A DNA stretch of 64,000 bases, taken from assembly GCA_002337005.1 (NCBI GenBank), contig DDFD01000083.1, forward strand, positions 7,925-71,924, in the 5' to 3' direction. The number at the start of each line of letters is the position of its first letter. Position 1 is the stretch's first letter. A program made the translations under genes and the position numbers. Shown here piece after piece: positions 8,857-18,721 of this stretch. The DNA is from Flavobacteriales bacterium UBA1937. Lineage in GTDB: Bacteria > Bacteroidota > Bacteroidia > Flavobacteriales > Weeksellaceae. Below the pieces are notes generated by a model. It was given only the letters and a program-made list of their open reading frames with translations, was not told the DNA's origin and searched no databases.

Positions 8857-8864
8857 CAAATATA
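8857..8864 (-). promoter_or_regulatory. Probable -7 box of gpsA
   Basis: Minus strand TATATTTG, matching TAnnTTTG, 24 bp before the chosen ATG. Its position supports the internal start. Confidence 0.5.
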
Positions 8865-9092
8865 CAAATATTGACCATAACAAAAACCATTTATAAGAAT
8901 TTAAGAAAATTTAACTGATAAAAAACAGATGGTAAAGTAGCATTAAGTAGTAGTTTTCAATGTTTTAATTACACAACCATAATGATATTTTTTTAACATT
9001 TTTATAATAATTTTAACAATTAAACAGCATAATTTTTATCATATTTCCTCGTTTTGGAGAAACCAAAATCAGACTGTTTCAAATATTTTAAT

Positions 9093-9100
9093 TAATTTTG
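9093..9100 (+). promoter_or_regulatory. Probable -7 box of the M23 peptidase gene
   Basis: TAATTTTG, matching TAnnTTTG, 36 bp before the chosen ATG at 9137 and 12 bp before the alternative TTG at 9113. Confidence 0.5.
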
Positions 9101-9136
9101 GCCGTCTAAAAATTGAAAACTGAAAATATTAAAAAA

Positions 9137-10021
9137 ATGAAGCAATTTTTTGAGAAAAAGAAAAACACGCATTTTTTTATTGGTGCTCTTCTTACAATCA
9201 TTCTTGCGCAGAGTTTTGCTATTGCGAAGCTATACTCTTCTAAAGATGACAAAAACTATGAAGTAAATCTAGTAAAAATAAATACCAAAAAAGACAGTTT
9301 AGATCTTTTTAGCCTTAAAAATGATTTAGCACAAATAGACCAAACGGTAAGAAACTTAAACGGATTCTTCAGAGCAAAAAATATCCCAAACCTACCGATC
9401 GAAGCTCTAGCAAAAGACAGTTTGTCTAGTTATGTATATCTCACCAATCAAAGTTCTAGATATTCTGAATATTTAGTAGAATTAGAAAAAAAATTACAGC
9501 AAGTTCCGCTAGGAATTCCTACTGATGGACATCTTTCTTCTAATTTCGGAAAAAGAGTAAATCCTATTCCTTCTAAAAAATTACTTTTTGCTTCTGTTAA
9601 ACCTATTGGTTTCTCTTCGGTAGAAAAAGACAGTGCAGGAAATACTATTAATAAATCTGCCAATTCTGCCAAATTAGAAGGAACACAAGCTCCCGCAGAA
9701 AAAGACCAAATGCAGTTTCATAAAGGTGTAGATATTGCAGCACCTATGGGAACAGATGTATATTGCGCAGCACAAGGAAAAGTAATCTTTGCAGGACAAA
9801 AAAACGGCTACGGAAACTGTGTTATCATAGAACACGGAAATGGATTAGCAACATTATATGGCCATCTTTCTAAAATTTTGGTAGATGCCAACCAACAAGT
9901 GAAAATTGGTGATGTAATAGCAAAAGTAGGCAACACAGGGCGCTCTACAGGTCCACATCTTCACTATGAAGTTAGAAAAAATAATACTCCGGTGAATCCT
10001 AAGTTGTTTTTAAATTTATAA
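9137..10021 (+). CDS. M23 family metallopeptidase (murein hydrolase, LytM domain)
   Basis: 294 residues from the ATG at 9137; an in-frame TTG at 9113 would add eight residues. A cytoplasmic stub is followed by one membrane anchor (FFIGALLTIILAQSFAIAKLY) and a helical stalk. The LytM domain carries the zinc ligands in FHKGVDIAAPMGTDVY (HxxxD) and HLHYEVR (HxH), plus YGHLSKI. It would cut peptidoglycan cross-bridges in the periplasm, for cell division or envelope remodelling. About 60 residues between SSNFGKRVNP and the HxxxD motif form an insertion common in Bacteroidetes members. Monocistronic. Confidence 0.88.
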   Translation: MKQFFEKKKNTHFFIGALLTIILAQSFAIAKLYSSKDDKNYEVNLVKINTKKDSLDLFSLKNDLAQIDQTVRNLNGFFRAKNIPNLPIEALAKDSLSSYVYLTNQSSRYSEYLVELEKKLQQVPLGIPTDGHLSSNFGKRVNPIPSKKLLFASVKPIGFSSVEKDSAGNTINKSANSAKLEGTQAPAEKDQMQFHKGVDIAAPMGTDVYCAAQGKVIFAGQKNGYGNCVIIEHGNGLATLYGHLSKILVDANQQVKIGDVIAKVGNTGRSTGPHLHYEVRKNNTPVNPKLFLNL

Positions 10022-10030
10022 AACTTACTA

Positions 10031-10054
10031 AAACCGCAGTTTTGCGGTTTTTTT
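10031..10054 (+). terminator. Terminator of the M23 peptidase gene
   Basis: AAACCGCA-GTTT-TGCGGTTT followed by TTTT; 9 bp after the stop codon. Confidence 0.85.
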
Positions 10055-10112
10055 ATTACCATCTTTGTAACAAATAGCGCAAAAAAATCCACTTATAGAA
10101 AAATTTAATTCA

Positions 10113-11285
10113 ATGAAAAGAATCTTAACCGCTTTCCTTATCGTTTTGAGCGTTTTATCTTTTGCTCAGGAAGGAATAAAATTCGAAACCTCTGATTTCA
10201 AAACCATTTTAGCCAAAGCTAAAAAAGAAAATAAATTAATCTTTCTAGATGCTTATACTACTTGGTGCGGACCATGTAAATTGATGGCAAAAAATATCTT
10301 TACACTAAAATCTGTAGGAGACCATTACAACGCCAATTTCGTGAATGCTAAAATTGATATGGAAAAAGGCGAAGGAATAGATATTGCTAAAAAATATGAC
10401 GTAAAAGTTTTTCCTACTTATCTTTTTATAGATGGTAATGGCGAATTGGTACACCGTACTGTAGGCTACGTTCCAGAGAAAGAATTTATACAATTTGCAA
10501 AAGATGCTAGTGATCCTTCAAAAAGAGTTGCTGCATTAAAAGAAAGATTTGAAAAAGGTGAAAAAGACCCAGAATTTCTAAAAAACTTAGTTAACCTTAC
10601 CGCTTTTACCGAAGCTGATTATGCAGGAAAAGTATTCGAGAAATACATAACTGCTAAAGCCAATACTCCTTTAGCTGCCGATGATATGCAAATGCTTTTT
10701 ATGATATTGAAAAACTCCGAAAGCCCAGCTTATAAAATATTTAAAGAAAAAAAAGCAGACCTTTTGAAATTTATGCCTGAAAAAAGTTATGAAGCAACAG
10801 ACAAAAGCTTGAAAATTAATACCGTTATAAAAAAAGCTTACAACGAAGAGTCTAAAACTTATGACGAAAACAAATTTATAGAAGGAACAAAGGATTTCTT
10901 AACCAAAGACGAAGCTGTAAAATATTTAAGCAAGATAAAGGCAGGCAAAGCTTTGAAAGATAAAGATATTGCAACTTACGAAAAGTTAACTTTAGAAACA
11001 TATAAAGATTACCCCAATTTTAATTCTAACGAATTGAATTCTATCGCTTGGAATTTCTTCGAAAATGTAACCAACAAATCTTCATTAGAAACAGCATTAA
11101 AGTGGGCACAAGAATCTGTAAAACAATCTGAAAACTCTGCCAATACAGATACTTTAGCAAATCTTTACAACAAATTGAATGATAAAGCTAACGCAAAAAT
11201 CTGGGCTGAAAAAGCAATAGAATTAGCCAAAAAAAATGGCGAAGATGCTTCTGAAACTCAAAAACTTCTAGATAGCTTGAAATAA
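10113..11285 (+). CDS. Secreted thioredoxin-domain protein
   Basis: 390 residues. Signal peptide 1-19 (ends SFAQ), then a thioredoxin fold with WCGPCK at about residues 51-56 and a cis-Pro loop KVFPTYLFID. The ~240 C-terminal residues are helical, with two TPR-like segments (TALKWAQESVK, NAKIWAEKAIELA). It should act as a periplasmic disulfide reductase/isomerase or chaperone. The substrate is unknown. Monocistronic with its own terminator. Confidence 0.85.
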   Translation: MKRILTAFLIVLSVLSFAQEGIKFETSDFKTILAKAKKENKLIFLDAYTTWCGPCKLMAKNIFTLKSVGDHYNANFVNAKIDMEKGEGIDIAKKYDVKVFPTYLFIDGNGELVHRTVGYVPEKEFIQFAKDASDPSKRVAALKERFEKGEKDPEFLKNLVNLTAFTEADYAGKVFEKYITAKANTPLAADDMQMLFMILKNSESPAYKIFKEKKADLLKFMPEKSYEATDKSLKINTVIKKAYNEESKTYDENKFIEGTKDFLTKDEAVKYLSKIKAGKALKDKDIATYEKLTLETYKDYPNFNSNELNSIAWNFFENVTNKSSLETALKWAQESVKQSENSANTDTLANLYNKLNDKANAKIWAEKAIELAKKNGEDASETQKLLDSLK

Positions 11286-11290
11286 AACAA

Positions 11291-11325
11291 AAAGGCTGCC
11301 TCAATAATCTGAGACAGCCTTTTTT
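11291..11325 (+). terminator. Terminator of the thioredoxin gene
   Basis: AAAGGCTG-x-CTC paired with GAG-x-CAGCCTTT, then a T5 run. Placed between convergent genes. Confidence 0.8.
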
Positions 11326-11343
11326 CTACTTTTTATATAAATT

Positions 11344-11997
11344 CTAATAAGCTGCTGTAAATCTTTGTTTCACAAACTGATTATTTTCTAATTCGTCAAC
11401 CAGAGCTACTGCAACATCTTCTACAGAAAGAACACTTCTACCGTTTTCATCAAAAACAGGGTTTTCTAAAGCAGTTCTGTACGTTCCTTTTCTTACACCT
11501 GCTGTTCCTTGATGCATTTCTATGGCTGGGGAAAAGAAAGTCCAATCCAAAATTTCATTCTTTTTAATGATTTCTAAATATTGTCTGGCTGCTTCTGCAC
11601 CAGGTTTTATCTCCGCTGGAAATTCTGGAGTATCAATCAACTGAAGACCTTCAGCAATATACAAACTACCAGCTCCACCAACAGTAATAAATCTTTTTAC
11701 CCCAGATTCTTCTACCGCTTTTTCGATGCTTGTTGCACCTTTTAAAAAGTCTTCAAAAATATTTGGATTTGTCCACCCTGGATTAAAAGTGCTAATTACC
11801 GCATCATTTCCTTTTAGAATTTCAGCTAATTCAGAAGTATTGTAAACATCTACAGTTACTGCTTTTACATTTTCTGATTCTTCAATTTTAGAAGTATTTC
11901 TTGCCAATACATCTACCTGATAACCTCTATTTGCTAATTCTTTTACTACTTGAGTGCCAACGAAACCAGTGGCACCGATTACTGCGATTTTTTTCAT
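11344..11997 (-). CDS. NAD(P)-binding oxidoreductase of the atypical SDR (YwnB/BVR-B-like) type
   Basis: 217 residues. The Rossmann motif is IAVIGATGFVGTQVVKEL (GATGxxG) at the N-terminus, and KRFITVGGAGSLY sits where catalytic SDRs have Ser. No YxxxK is evident, as in NAD(P)H-binding proteins related to flavin/biliverdin reductase B. It lies 53 bp downstream of an Rrf2 regulator on the same strand; in Bacillus subtilis the Rrf2 protein YwnA and YwnB are likewise neighbours. A TGTAA-N9-TTACA dyad sits just upstream, matching one before the regulator. Likely a stress-related redox enzyme (inference). Confidence 0.8.
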   Translation of the reverse strand: MKKIAVIGATGFVGTQVVKELANRGYQVDVLARNTSKIEESENVKAVTVDVYNTSELAEILKGNDAVISTFNPGWTNPNIFEDFLKGATSIEKAVEESGVKRFITVGGAGSLYIAEGLQLIDTPEFPAEIKPGAEAARQYLEIIKKNEILDWTFFSPAIEMHQGTAGVRKGTYRTALENPVFDENGRSVLSVEDVAVALVDELENNQFVKQRFTAAY

Positions 11998-12014
11998 TTT
12001 TTTATAATTTTAAT

Positions 12015-12033
12015 TGTAATAATTTTTGTTACA
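12015..12033. promoter_or_regulatory. Rrf2 operator, copy 1 (upstream of the oxidoreductase)
   Basis: TGTAATAATTTTTGTTACA, a TGTAA-N9-TTACA dyad, 18 bp upstream of the oxidoreductase ATG. The flanks (AAT before, TTTA after) also match copy 2. Confidence 0.65.
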
Positions 12034-12050
12034 TTTATATTTAAAAATTT

Positions 12051-12461
12051 TTATTTGAATTGTTCAATAAAATTTTTCAAAGATTTATTTTTTAAGAAAG
12101 AAACTACCAAAACCTCTGTTTCTGAAAATAAAACGTCTAAATTTTGATTAATTTCTTTTCCAATTTCACATTTTGGATTAGGATTCTGATTTTTTTTGCC
12201 TAAAATTTCAGAATTTTTCACGGCCAAATAAATTTCAGAAATATCAATATCTTCAGGATTTTTAGTCAATCTACAACCACCTTCTTTTCCTTTTCTGCTT
12301 TCTACCAAGCCCGCTTCTCTTAACACAGAAATTTCTTTTCTAATAATTACCGGATTTACATTAATACTACCAGCCAACCAATCAGAAGTGTGCCATTCTT
12401 CAGGATGATTACCCAGAATAGTCATGATATGTATAGCTGTTGCAAATCTTGTATTACTCAT
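12051..12461 (-). CDS. Rrf2 family transcriptional regulator (YwnA-like)
   Basis: 136 residues from the ATG at 12459-12461; the longer frame to 12542 would cross the promoter and operator. The N-terminal winged helix (MSNTRFATAIHIMTIL; WLAGSINVNPVIIRKEISVLREAGLVESRKGKEGGCRLTK split over residues ~33-72) is typical of Rrf2. Only one Cys follows the wing (PKCEIG), so an iron-sulfur cluster of the IscR type is unlikely. First gene of a two-gene operon, apparently autorepressed through the operator at 12492-12510 overlapping its -33 element. Confidence 0.85.
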   Translation of the reverse strand: MSNTRFATAIHIMTILGNHPEEWHTSDWLAGSINVNPVIIRKEISVLREAGLVESRKGKEGGCRLTKNPEDIDISEIYLAVKNSEILGKKNQNPNPKCEIGKEINQNLDVLFSETEVLVVSFLKNKSLKNFIEQFK

Positions 12462-12469
12462 TTCTTTTG

Positions 12470-12477
12470 CAAAGATA
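12470..12477 (-). promoter_or_regulatory. -7 box of the Rrf2 gene
   Basis: Minus strand TATCTTTG with TTTG exactly 19 bp upstream: a full Bacteroidetes promoter (TTTG-N19-TAnnTTTG). The -33 TTTG lies inside the operator. Confidence 0.75.
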
Positions 12478-12491
12478 AACAAATTTTTAAT

Positions 12492-12510
12492 TGTAACAAA
12501 TTTTATTACA
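12492..12510. promoter_or_regulatory. Rrf2 operator, copy 2 (autoregulation site)
   Basis: TGTAACAAATTTTATTACA, a TGTAA-N9-TTACA dyad covering the -33 element of the regulator's own promoter, which fits repression by steric block. Confidence 0.7.
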
Positions 12511-12579
12511 TTTATTTTAAAATCAAAAAATAAAGACCCCAACTACTGAGGCCTCTACACAAAACACAAAAATTTAAAA

Positions 12580-15000
12580 TCATTTTTTAGATTTTAAATC
12601 TGAAAACTCTTTTTCTGCTTTAAAAACAGGCTGTACTTTTAAAACGATGATATCTTTATTCAACTGAAATTCTGCACTTTGTTTTACATCCAAAGAAGAT
12701 GCTCCAATAGAAACTTTATAAGTTCCAGCTTCGGCAACCCAAGAAGATTGCGCTGTAACGAATGAAGCCAAATCTTCTGATTTTAGTTCCATTGTAATAA
12801 TTTGACTTTCGCCAGGTTTTAATTCTTTTGTTTTGGCAAAAGCCTTAAGTTCTGCATTCGGTTTATCTACCAATTTTTGAGGTGCAGAAAGATATAATTC
12901 TACAATTTCTTTTCCTGAAACTTTTCCAGTATTGGTGATTTTAACCGATACTTTCAAATTATTTTTAAAAGTAGCACTGCTCAATTTTAAATCAGAATAT
13001 GAAAAATCTGTGTAAGATTTCCCAAAACCAAATTCATAAGAAGGTCTTACCTTAAATGTATTGAAATAACGATAGCCAACATAAATTCCTTCTTCATAAG
13101 TCACCTCTTTTGGATTTTCAGCAGGAGTTCCGAGCCAATTTTTAGCAGAAGGCGTATCTTCATATTTCATTGGGAAAGTCATCGTTAATTTACCAGAAGG
13201 ATTTACTTTTCCTGCCAAAACATCTGCAACGGAATTTCCACCTTCTTGTCCGGGTTGCCACGCCAAAAGAATGGCATCTACTTTATCCTTCCAAGAAGCG
13301 GTTTCTATTGCACCACCAATATTTAGAATTACCACCACTTTTTTGCCTTTTTCATGAAAAGCTTTAGAAACTTTGTCAATTAAAGCAATTTCATCTTTTC
13401 CAAGATTAAAATCATTATCTATAACTCTATCTCCACCTTCGCCAGAATTTCTACCTAAAGTTAAAAACGCAATCGCAGAATTTTCTGCTTGTTTATTGAT
13501 AAAATCATCCGTCATTTCCATTTCTGGCAAACGTTGTGGCAAAGCTAAAATCCCTTGTGATTTACGTCTTTCTTTTTCAGCTAAAGCTTCTTTTTCGGCG
13601 AAAGGAACGTATAAATTAACCAATTCTTGGTCTATTTTAAAACCTGCATTATTCAAACCTTCTAGAAGCGAAACTGTATGTTTATTGTTTACACTTCCAC
13701 TACCAGTTCCTCCCGTTATAAAATCGTAAGAAGTAACTCCAAAAACTGAAACCACCTCATTTTTTGAAGAAAAAGGCAACGCATTATTGTCATTTTTTAG
13801 CAAAACCATTCCTTCGGAAGCTGCATTTCTGGCTACTTGTGAATTTTGAGTTAAATTAGGTTGATTTGAATATTTATAATCTGTAAAAACTGGAGATTTA
13901 AACGCTAGTTCAAGAATTCTTTTCACATTTTTATTGGCTACTTCTTGAGATAATTTTCCTGAATTTAAAGCATCTAATAATTCTTTTTTCTGAATGGAAA
14001 GTCCTGGCATAAGTAAATCGTTTCCTGCATTCATCTGTGCAACAACATCGCTGCTTTGTTTTTTCATAATTGCTTCAAATCCTTCAAAACCGCCGAACCA
14101 ATCTGTCATTACCAAACCTTTGTAACCCCATTCATCACGTAAAATCGTTGTCAATAAATCTTTACTCGCCGAAGTATAAACGCCATTAATTTTATTGTAA
14201 GAAGACATCACCGTCCAAGGTTGAGATTCTTTGACCGCAATTTCAAAATTTTTGAGATAAATCTCTCTCATTGCTCGTTCAGAAACTTGCTCATCAATGG
14301 TTAATCTATTGGTTTCTTGATTATTTGCCGCAAAATGTTTGATAGAAGTTCCTACGCCATTTTCTTGAATTCCGTTTACATAAGCGGCGGCAATTTTCCC
14401 AGAAATTAAAGGGTCTTCAGAATAATATTCGAAATTTCTTCCACACAATGGATTTCTATGAATGTTAAGAGCAGGAGCTAAAAGTACATCTACACCATAT
14501 TCTTTTACTTCATTTCCCATAGCTTTTCCCACTTCTTTTATCAAATCAGTATTCCAAGTAGAAGCAAGAGAAGTTCCTACTGGAAAAGCGGTTGCGTAAT
14601 AGGTTTTAGCGTCGTTTTCTCTGGTTGCATTAATTCTAAGTCCAGCTGGTCCGTCTGCAACAATAACAGAAGGAATCCCAAATCTTTCTAAAGCAAACGT
14701 TCCACCAGCTACACCAGGAACTTTATTTTTTACAGAATTTCCTACCGTTTGAAAATTTTCTGTAAAACCCGGCATTCCGATTCCGATGAGAAGTGATGCT
14801 TTTTCTTCATTAGTCATTTGTTTGATTATGGCATCAATTCTTTTATCAACAGACAATCTGGTGTCTTCCCAAGTATCTAATTTTCCGTTTTTATTTAGAT
14901 CAATAAAGGTTTTCCCATTATTGGTGATGGTATTTTGAGCGTTGATAGATGAACTTAACAATGAAGCCAAAAGCAGCGCAAAAATTTTAGAATTTTTCAT
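12580..15000 (-). CDS. bglX: Glycoside hydrolase family 3 beta-glucosidase (periplasmic)
   Basis: 806 residues. Signal peptide 1-21 (ends NAQ). A short EF-like segment DLNKNGKLDTWED follows. GH3 N-terminal barrel with the substrate-site ADGPAGLR, KHFAANNQE and the nucleophile Asp300 in VMTDWFGG; GH3 C-terminal alpha/beta sandwich (about 390-640); fibronectin-III-like tail (about 690-770). It should remove glucose (or xylose) from the non-reducing end of beta-linked oligosaccharides. It is 18 bp after the broken esterase and probably in the same operon, with a divergent Nudix regulator nearby. Confidence 0.9.
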   Translation of the reverse strand: MKNSKIFALLLASLLSSSINAQNTITNNGKTFIDLNKNGKLDTWEDTRLSVDKRIDAIIKQMTNEEKASLLIGIGMPGFTENFQTVGNSVKNKVPGVAGGTFALERFGIPSVIVADGPAGLRINATRENDAKTYYATAFPVGTSLASTWNTDLIKEVGKAMGNEVKEYGVDVLLAPALNIHRNPLCGRNFEYYSEDPLISGKIAAAYVNGIQENGVGTSIKHFAANNQETNRLTIDEQVSERAMREIYLKNFEIAVKESQPWTVMSSYNKINGVYTSASKDLLTTILRDEWGYKGLVMTDWFGGFEGFEAIMKKQSSDVVAQMNAGNDLLMPGLSIQKKELLDALNSGKLSQEVANKNVKRILELAFKSPVFTDYKYSNQPNLTQNSQVARNAASEGMVLLKNDNNALPFSSKNEVVSVFGVTSYDFITGGTGSGSVNNKHTVSLLEGLNNAGFKIDQELVNLYVPFAEKEALAEKERRKSQGILALPQRLPEMEMTDDFINKQAENSAIAFLTLGRNSGEGGDRVIDNDFNLGKDEIALIDKVSKAFHEKGKKVVVILNIGGAIETASWKDKVDAILLAWQPGQEGGNSVADVLAGKVNPSGKLTMTFPMKYEDTPSAKNWLGTPAENPKEVTYEEGIYVGYRYFNTFKVRPSYEFGFGKSYTDFSYSDLKLSSATFKNNLKVSVKITNTGKVSGKEIVELYLSAPQKLVDKPNAELKAFAKTKELKPGESQIITMELKSEDLASFVTAQSSWVAEAGTYKVSIGASSLDVKQSAEFQLNKDIIVLKVQPVFKAEKEFSDLKSKK

Positions 15001-15018
15001 AAGAATTTGATTAAATTT

Positions 15019-16203
<1,185 letters not shown>

Positions 16204-16215
16204 TTAAATATTCAT

Positions 16216-16232
16216 TGCTTCAATTAGAAGCA
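16216..16232. promoter_or_regulatory. Palindromic candidate operator for the Nudix regulator
   Basis: TGCTTCAATTAGAAGCA: six-base perfect arms with a 5-base spacer, 24 bp upstream of the esterase ATG and in the intergenic region shared with the regulator gene. No other dyad of this quality is seen there. Confidence 0.45.
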
Positions 16233-16312
16233 TTACAATATTACATTGATTTTCTGAACCTACAAAGAAAAAAATGAAAAATTTTAATTTGATTTATTTT
16301 ATGATTTAATAT

Positions 16313-16320
16313 TACATTTG
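16313..16320 (+). promoter_or_regulatory. -7 box of the Nudix regulator gene
   Basis: TACATTTG, a match to TAnnTTTG, 16 bp before the ATG. Confidence 0.6.
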
Positions 16321-16336
16321 TAGAGAGAAACGAGCT

Positions 16337-17086
16337 ATGGATTTTAAAGAAACCATCATAAATAATTCTAAAAAAGCGTATGAAATGTATGTTCCGCATA
16401 TTTCTGTGGATACCGTAATTTTTGGCTTTAATGGAGATCAACTGAAAGTTTTACTTCTTAAAATGAAGTTTAACCACCAATATTTTTTACCGGGCGGTTA
16501 TATGAAAAAGGAAGAAAATTTAGAATCTGCTGCTATTAGAATTTTGCGAGAAAGAACTCAATTAGATAAAATTTTCCTTCAAGAATTTGCAGTTTTCAGT
16601 GAATTAAATAGAAGCGAAGAAACCTTCAAAGATTTTCCTGATGATTTGTGGCACAAAAAAAGATTTATTTCTGTAGGCTATTATGCATTGGTAAATCATA
16701 AAGATGTTTCGCCAATTGGTGATGAATTAAGTGAATCTTGTGATTGGATTTTTCTTGATGAATTAGAAAATCACAATATCACGATGGATCATAAAAAAAT
16801 TATAGAAAAAGCACTCAACACTCTCAGAGAACAAATTTCTTATAAACCAATAGGATTGAATTTATTGCCAGAAAAATTTACCCTTCCAGAACTTCAAAAA
16901 CTGTACGAAGCCATTCTTGGAAGAACTCTAAACCGAGGAAATTTTTACCGAAAAATTAAGAACATAGGAATTCTAAAAAAACTAGATGAACAAAGAAAAG
17001 GTGGCGCACATAAAGCTCCTGATTTATACAGTTTTAATCAAGAAAATTATTTTAGAATCTTAGAACACGGGATGACCAATTGGTGA
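16337..17086 (+). CDS. Nudix-domain transcriptional regulator (NrtR/AraR-like)
   Basis: 249 residues. N-terminal Nudix fold (about 20-155) and C-terminal winged helix (about 165-235; LPELQKLYEAILGRTLNRGNFYRKI). The Nudix box region GGYMKKEENLESAAIRILRERTQL keeps the first G and E but lacks the catalytic R-E-x-x-E-E-x-G core, so it should sense a ligand rather than hydrolyse one. In Bacteroidetes such proteins regulate sugar catabolism. It is divergent from the esterase and GH3 genes, which suggests it controls them (inference). Confidence 0.82.
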   Translation: MDFKETIINNSKKAYEMYVPHISVDTVIFGFNGDQLKVLLLKMKFNHQYFLPGGYMKKEENLESAAIRILRERTQLDKIFLQEFAVFSELNRSEETFKDFPDDLWHKKRFISVGYYALVNHKDVSPIGDELSESCDWIFLDELENHNITMDHKKIIEKALNTLREQISYKPIGLNLLPEKFTLPELQKLYEAILGRTLNRGNFYRKIKNIGILKKLDEQRKGGAHKAPDLYSFNQENYFRILEHGMTNW

Positions 17087-17167
17087 AAAAGCATAATTAT
17101 CAGACTAAACAAAAAATCATTTTTTATAGAAAATGCACCTTGTAAAAATAAAAGGAAAAAATAGAAA

Positions 17168-17189
17168 GTCTGGGTATTAAAACCCAGAC
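17168..17189 (-). terminator. Hairpin terminator
   Basis: GTCTGGGT-ATTAAA-ACCCAGAC, eight perfect pairs; on the minus strand it is followed by a T-rich stretch (TTTCTATTTTTT). It could end the small transcript and the gene at 17528. Confidence 0.65.
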
Positions 17190-17357
17190 AAAACACAAGA
17201 AAACTAATAAATGTAAACATTTACTTAACAATTATTTATATACTATGATAATAACAAGAACAATTATTACTTGATAATCTCAGGATGCTATTTTCTAATT
17301 ATTTACATGAACAACATTTACTTTTTTCATTAAAAAAACTATATTTCAATAATTTTT
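17168..17357 (-). ncRNA. Candidate small transcript between promoter and terminator
   Basis: A TAnnTTTG box at 17364-17371 on the minus strand has the same upstream motif as three protein-gene promoters of this locus, but the 190 bp downstream contain no ORF longer than 11 codons (17295-17330, MKKVNVVHVNN). The transcript would end at the perfect hairpin 17168-17189. Either a regulatory RNA or a very short peptide gene. Not homologous to anything I recognise. Confidence 0.4.
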
Positions 17358-17363
17358 ACTATA

Positions 17364-17371
17364 CAAAAATA
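17364..17371 (-). promoter_or_regulatory. -7 box of the candidate small transcript
   Basis: Minus strand TATTTTTG. The 12 bases directly upstream (GAGTAATTGAAA) are shared with the promoter at 26101. Confidence 0.55.
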
Positions 17372-17404
17372 CTTTTCAATTACTCATTATAACACACAAT
17401 ACTG

Positions 17405-17422
17405 CACGCATAAAAATGTATA
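17405..17422 (-). promoter_or_regulatory. Regulon motif, site upstream of the small transcript
   Basis: Minus strand ATACATTTTTATGCGTG, 33 bp upstream of the -7 box at 17364-17371. Same motif as at 18863, 26141/26164 and 27061/27084. Confidence 0.6.
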
Positions 17423-17527
17423 TTTATAGTGTATCTGCTATTCTCAACTCATTTTCAAGTACATAAATATTTCATAATATTTGATTTCATATATTCTAGC
17501 AAAATATTACTATGAAACTATTTTTCA

Positions 17528-17875
17528 TTAGTCTGGGCAAGTTTGCGTACCTATACAATACCATCCAAAAGTTGCTCCTCCGTCTGTAGAGGTGTATAGT
17601 TTAAGACAATTATTAGTAGTATCATAAACCAGCATTCCTTCTACAGGTGATGTGATTATAAGGGTTGTTCCATCATCTGCTACTGGCAGATTACTACTAT
17701 TGAACTTCACTCTGTTTACTACAAATCCTTTAGTTTTTGCTTCTAGCACCGTCCAAGCGCTTTGTCTTACCATTGGCCAGTTACCATTGTCTGCTCCTGC
17801 TCTTCCTAAGGCGGTAATACCGTGCTTAGTAGAATAAGTGTTTCCTGTATCTGCAATGCCTGGTTTGTAGCAAAA
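17528..17875 (-). repeat. Tail-module duplication, copy 1
   Basis: DNA encoding the last 115 residues and stop; strongly similar to 20446-20793 at the nucleotide level as well as in protein. Confidence 0.85.
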
Positions 17876-18721
17876 TGTAGGGCAAGCAGTCGTAGTTACG
17901 ATCACAGCAGTCGTGGAACTGCTATAGCAATCAAGTACTGAATCATAAAATGCCGCATAATATGTTCCTGCTCCCACTACTGTATTCGTGATTTTATTAG
18001 CAGTATTTGCTGTAGATGCTGTATGCCAAGTTAATACAGCTCCGGAAGGTGTATTAAATGCTGTTACTGAAGATAAATTTATTGTTGTATTAGGGCACAA
18101 AACAGAAACATTTGTAGTAGAAAAGCTTGGAGCGGTAACACCTGCACTGCATGAGTTTGCTACTAGGCTATTTAGCTGAAGTATAAAATCATCTCCTCCA
18201 GAACCGCCACCTCCTGTAAATCCATACAATTGGATGCTTGTAATACTGGTAACACCAGCAGGTAATCTAATACTCGCTGTATTAGAAAGACTTGCATAAG
18301 ATTCCATATTCCATACACCAGTTACCCCGCTTACAAAGCTAGCTCCACTAAAAGTTGCGTTATCGCCAGATTGAGTATTACTATCACTTGGAGTTTTTGC
18401 TTGCCAATATTGCACACCATTAACTCTTATACCAAATGTAGCAGTTGGCGTAAATGCTCCACCTCCAGGTCTCATTATGTTAGACCCATTATTAGCTCCC
18501 CAAGAAAACGTTAATATATATCCTCCAGAAGGTGCTGTAGAATTAATTATAGAATTAGGAAGTGAAACATTCCAAACAGGAGATTGACCATCTGTTATAT
18601 ATAGCCCCGTAGAATATGAAATATTAACATTATTATTTGTTTGTGCATAAGTAATCGATGTTGTTAATAATAACATAACAACAACTAAACTTATAAAATA
18701 AGTTTTATTTTTTTTTATCAT
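17528..18721 (-). CDS. Secreted surface protein with shared C-terminal module
   Basis: 397 residues. Signal peptide ends ITYAQ (about residue 27). Residues 30-190 are a beta-rich, Gly/Ser/Thr-rich domain (GGGGSGGDDFILQLN); about 195-280 look like an Ig-like/PKD segment with paired Cys; the last 115 residues start FCYKPGIAD and end QTCPD. That tail matches the end of the 1651-residue protein (20446-25401) at all but about 13 positions. It is not a classical T9SS type A tail, so the export route after Sec is unclear. It has its own promoter with the locus-wide upstream motif. Confidence 0.75.
   Translation of the reverse strand: MIKKNKTYFISLVVVMLLLTTSITYAQTNNNVNISYSTGLYITDGQSPVWNVSLPNSIINSTAPSGGYILTFSWGANNGSNIMRPGGGAFTPTATFGIRVNGVQYWQAKTPSDSNTQSGDNATFSGASFVSGVTGVWNMESYASLSNTASIRLPAGVTSITSIQLYGFTGGGGSGGDDFILQLNSLVANSCSAGVTAPSFSTTNVSVLCPNTTINLSSVTAFNTPSGAVLTWHTASTANTANKITNTVVGAGTYYAAFYDSVLDCYSSSTTAVIVTTTACPTFCYKPGIADTGNTYSTKHGITALGRAGADNGNWPMVRQSAWTVLEAKTKGFVVNRVKFNSSNLPVADDGTTLIITSPVEGMLVYDTTNNCLKLYTSTDGGATFGWYCIGTQTCPD

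Noticed and set aside
13373..13729. A 118-codon plus-strand frame inside the GH3 gene
   Set aside because: Antisense shadow of an intact, recognisable enzyme; no promoter or family.
17295..17330. An 11-codon peptide gene
   Set aside because: Too short to support without conservation or expression data; kept only as a possibility within the small-transcript finding.
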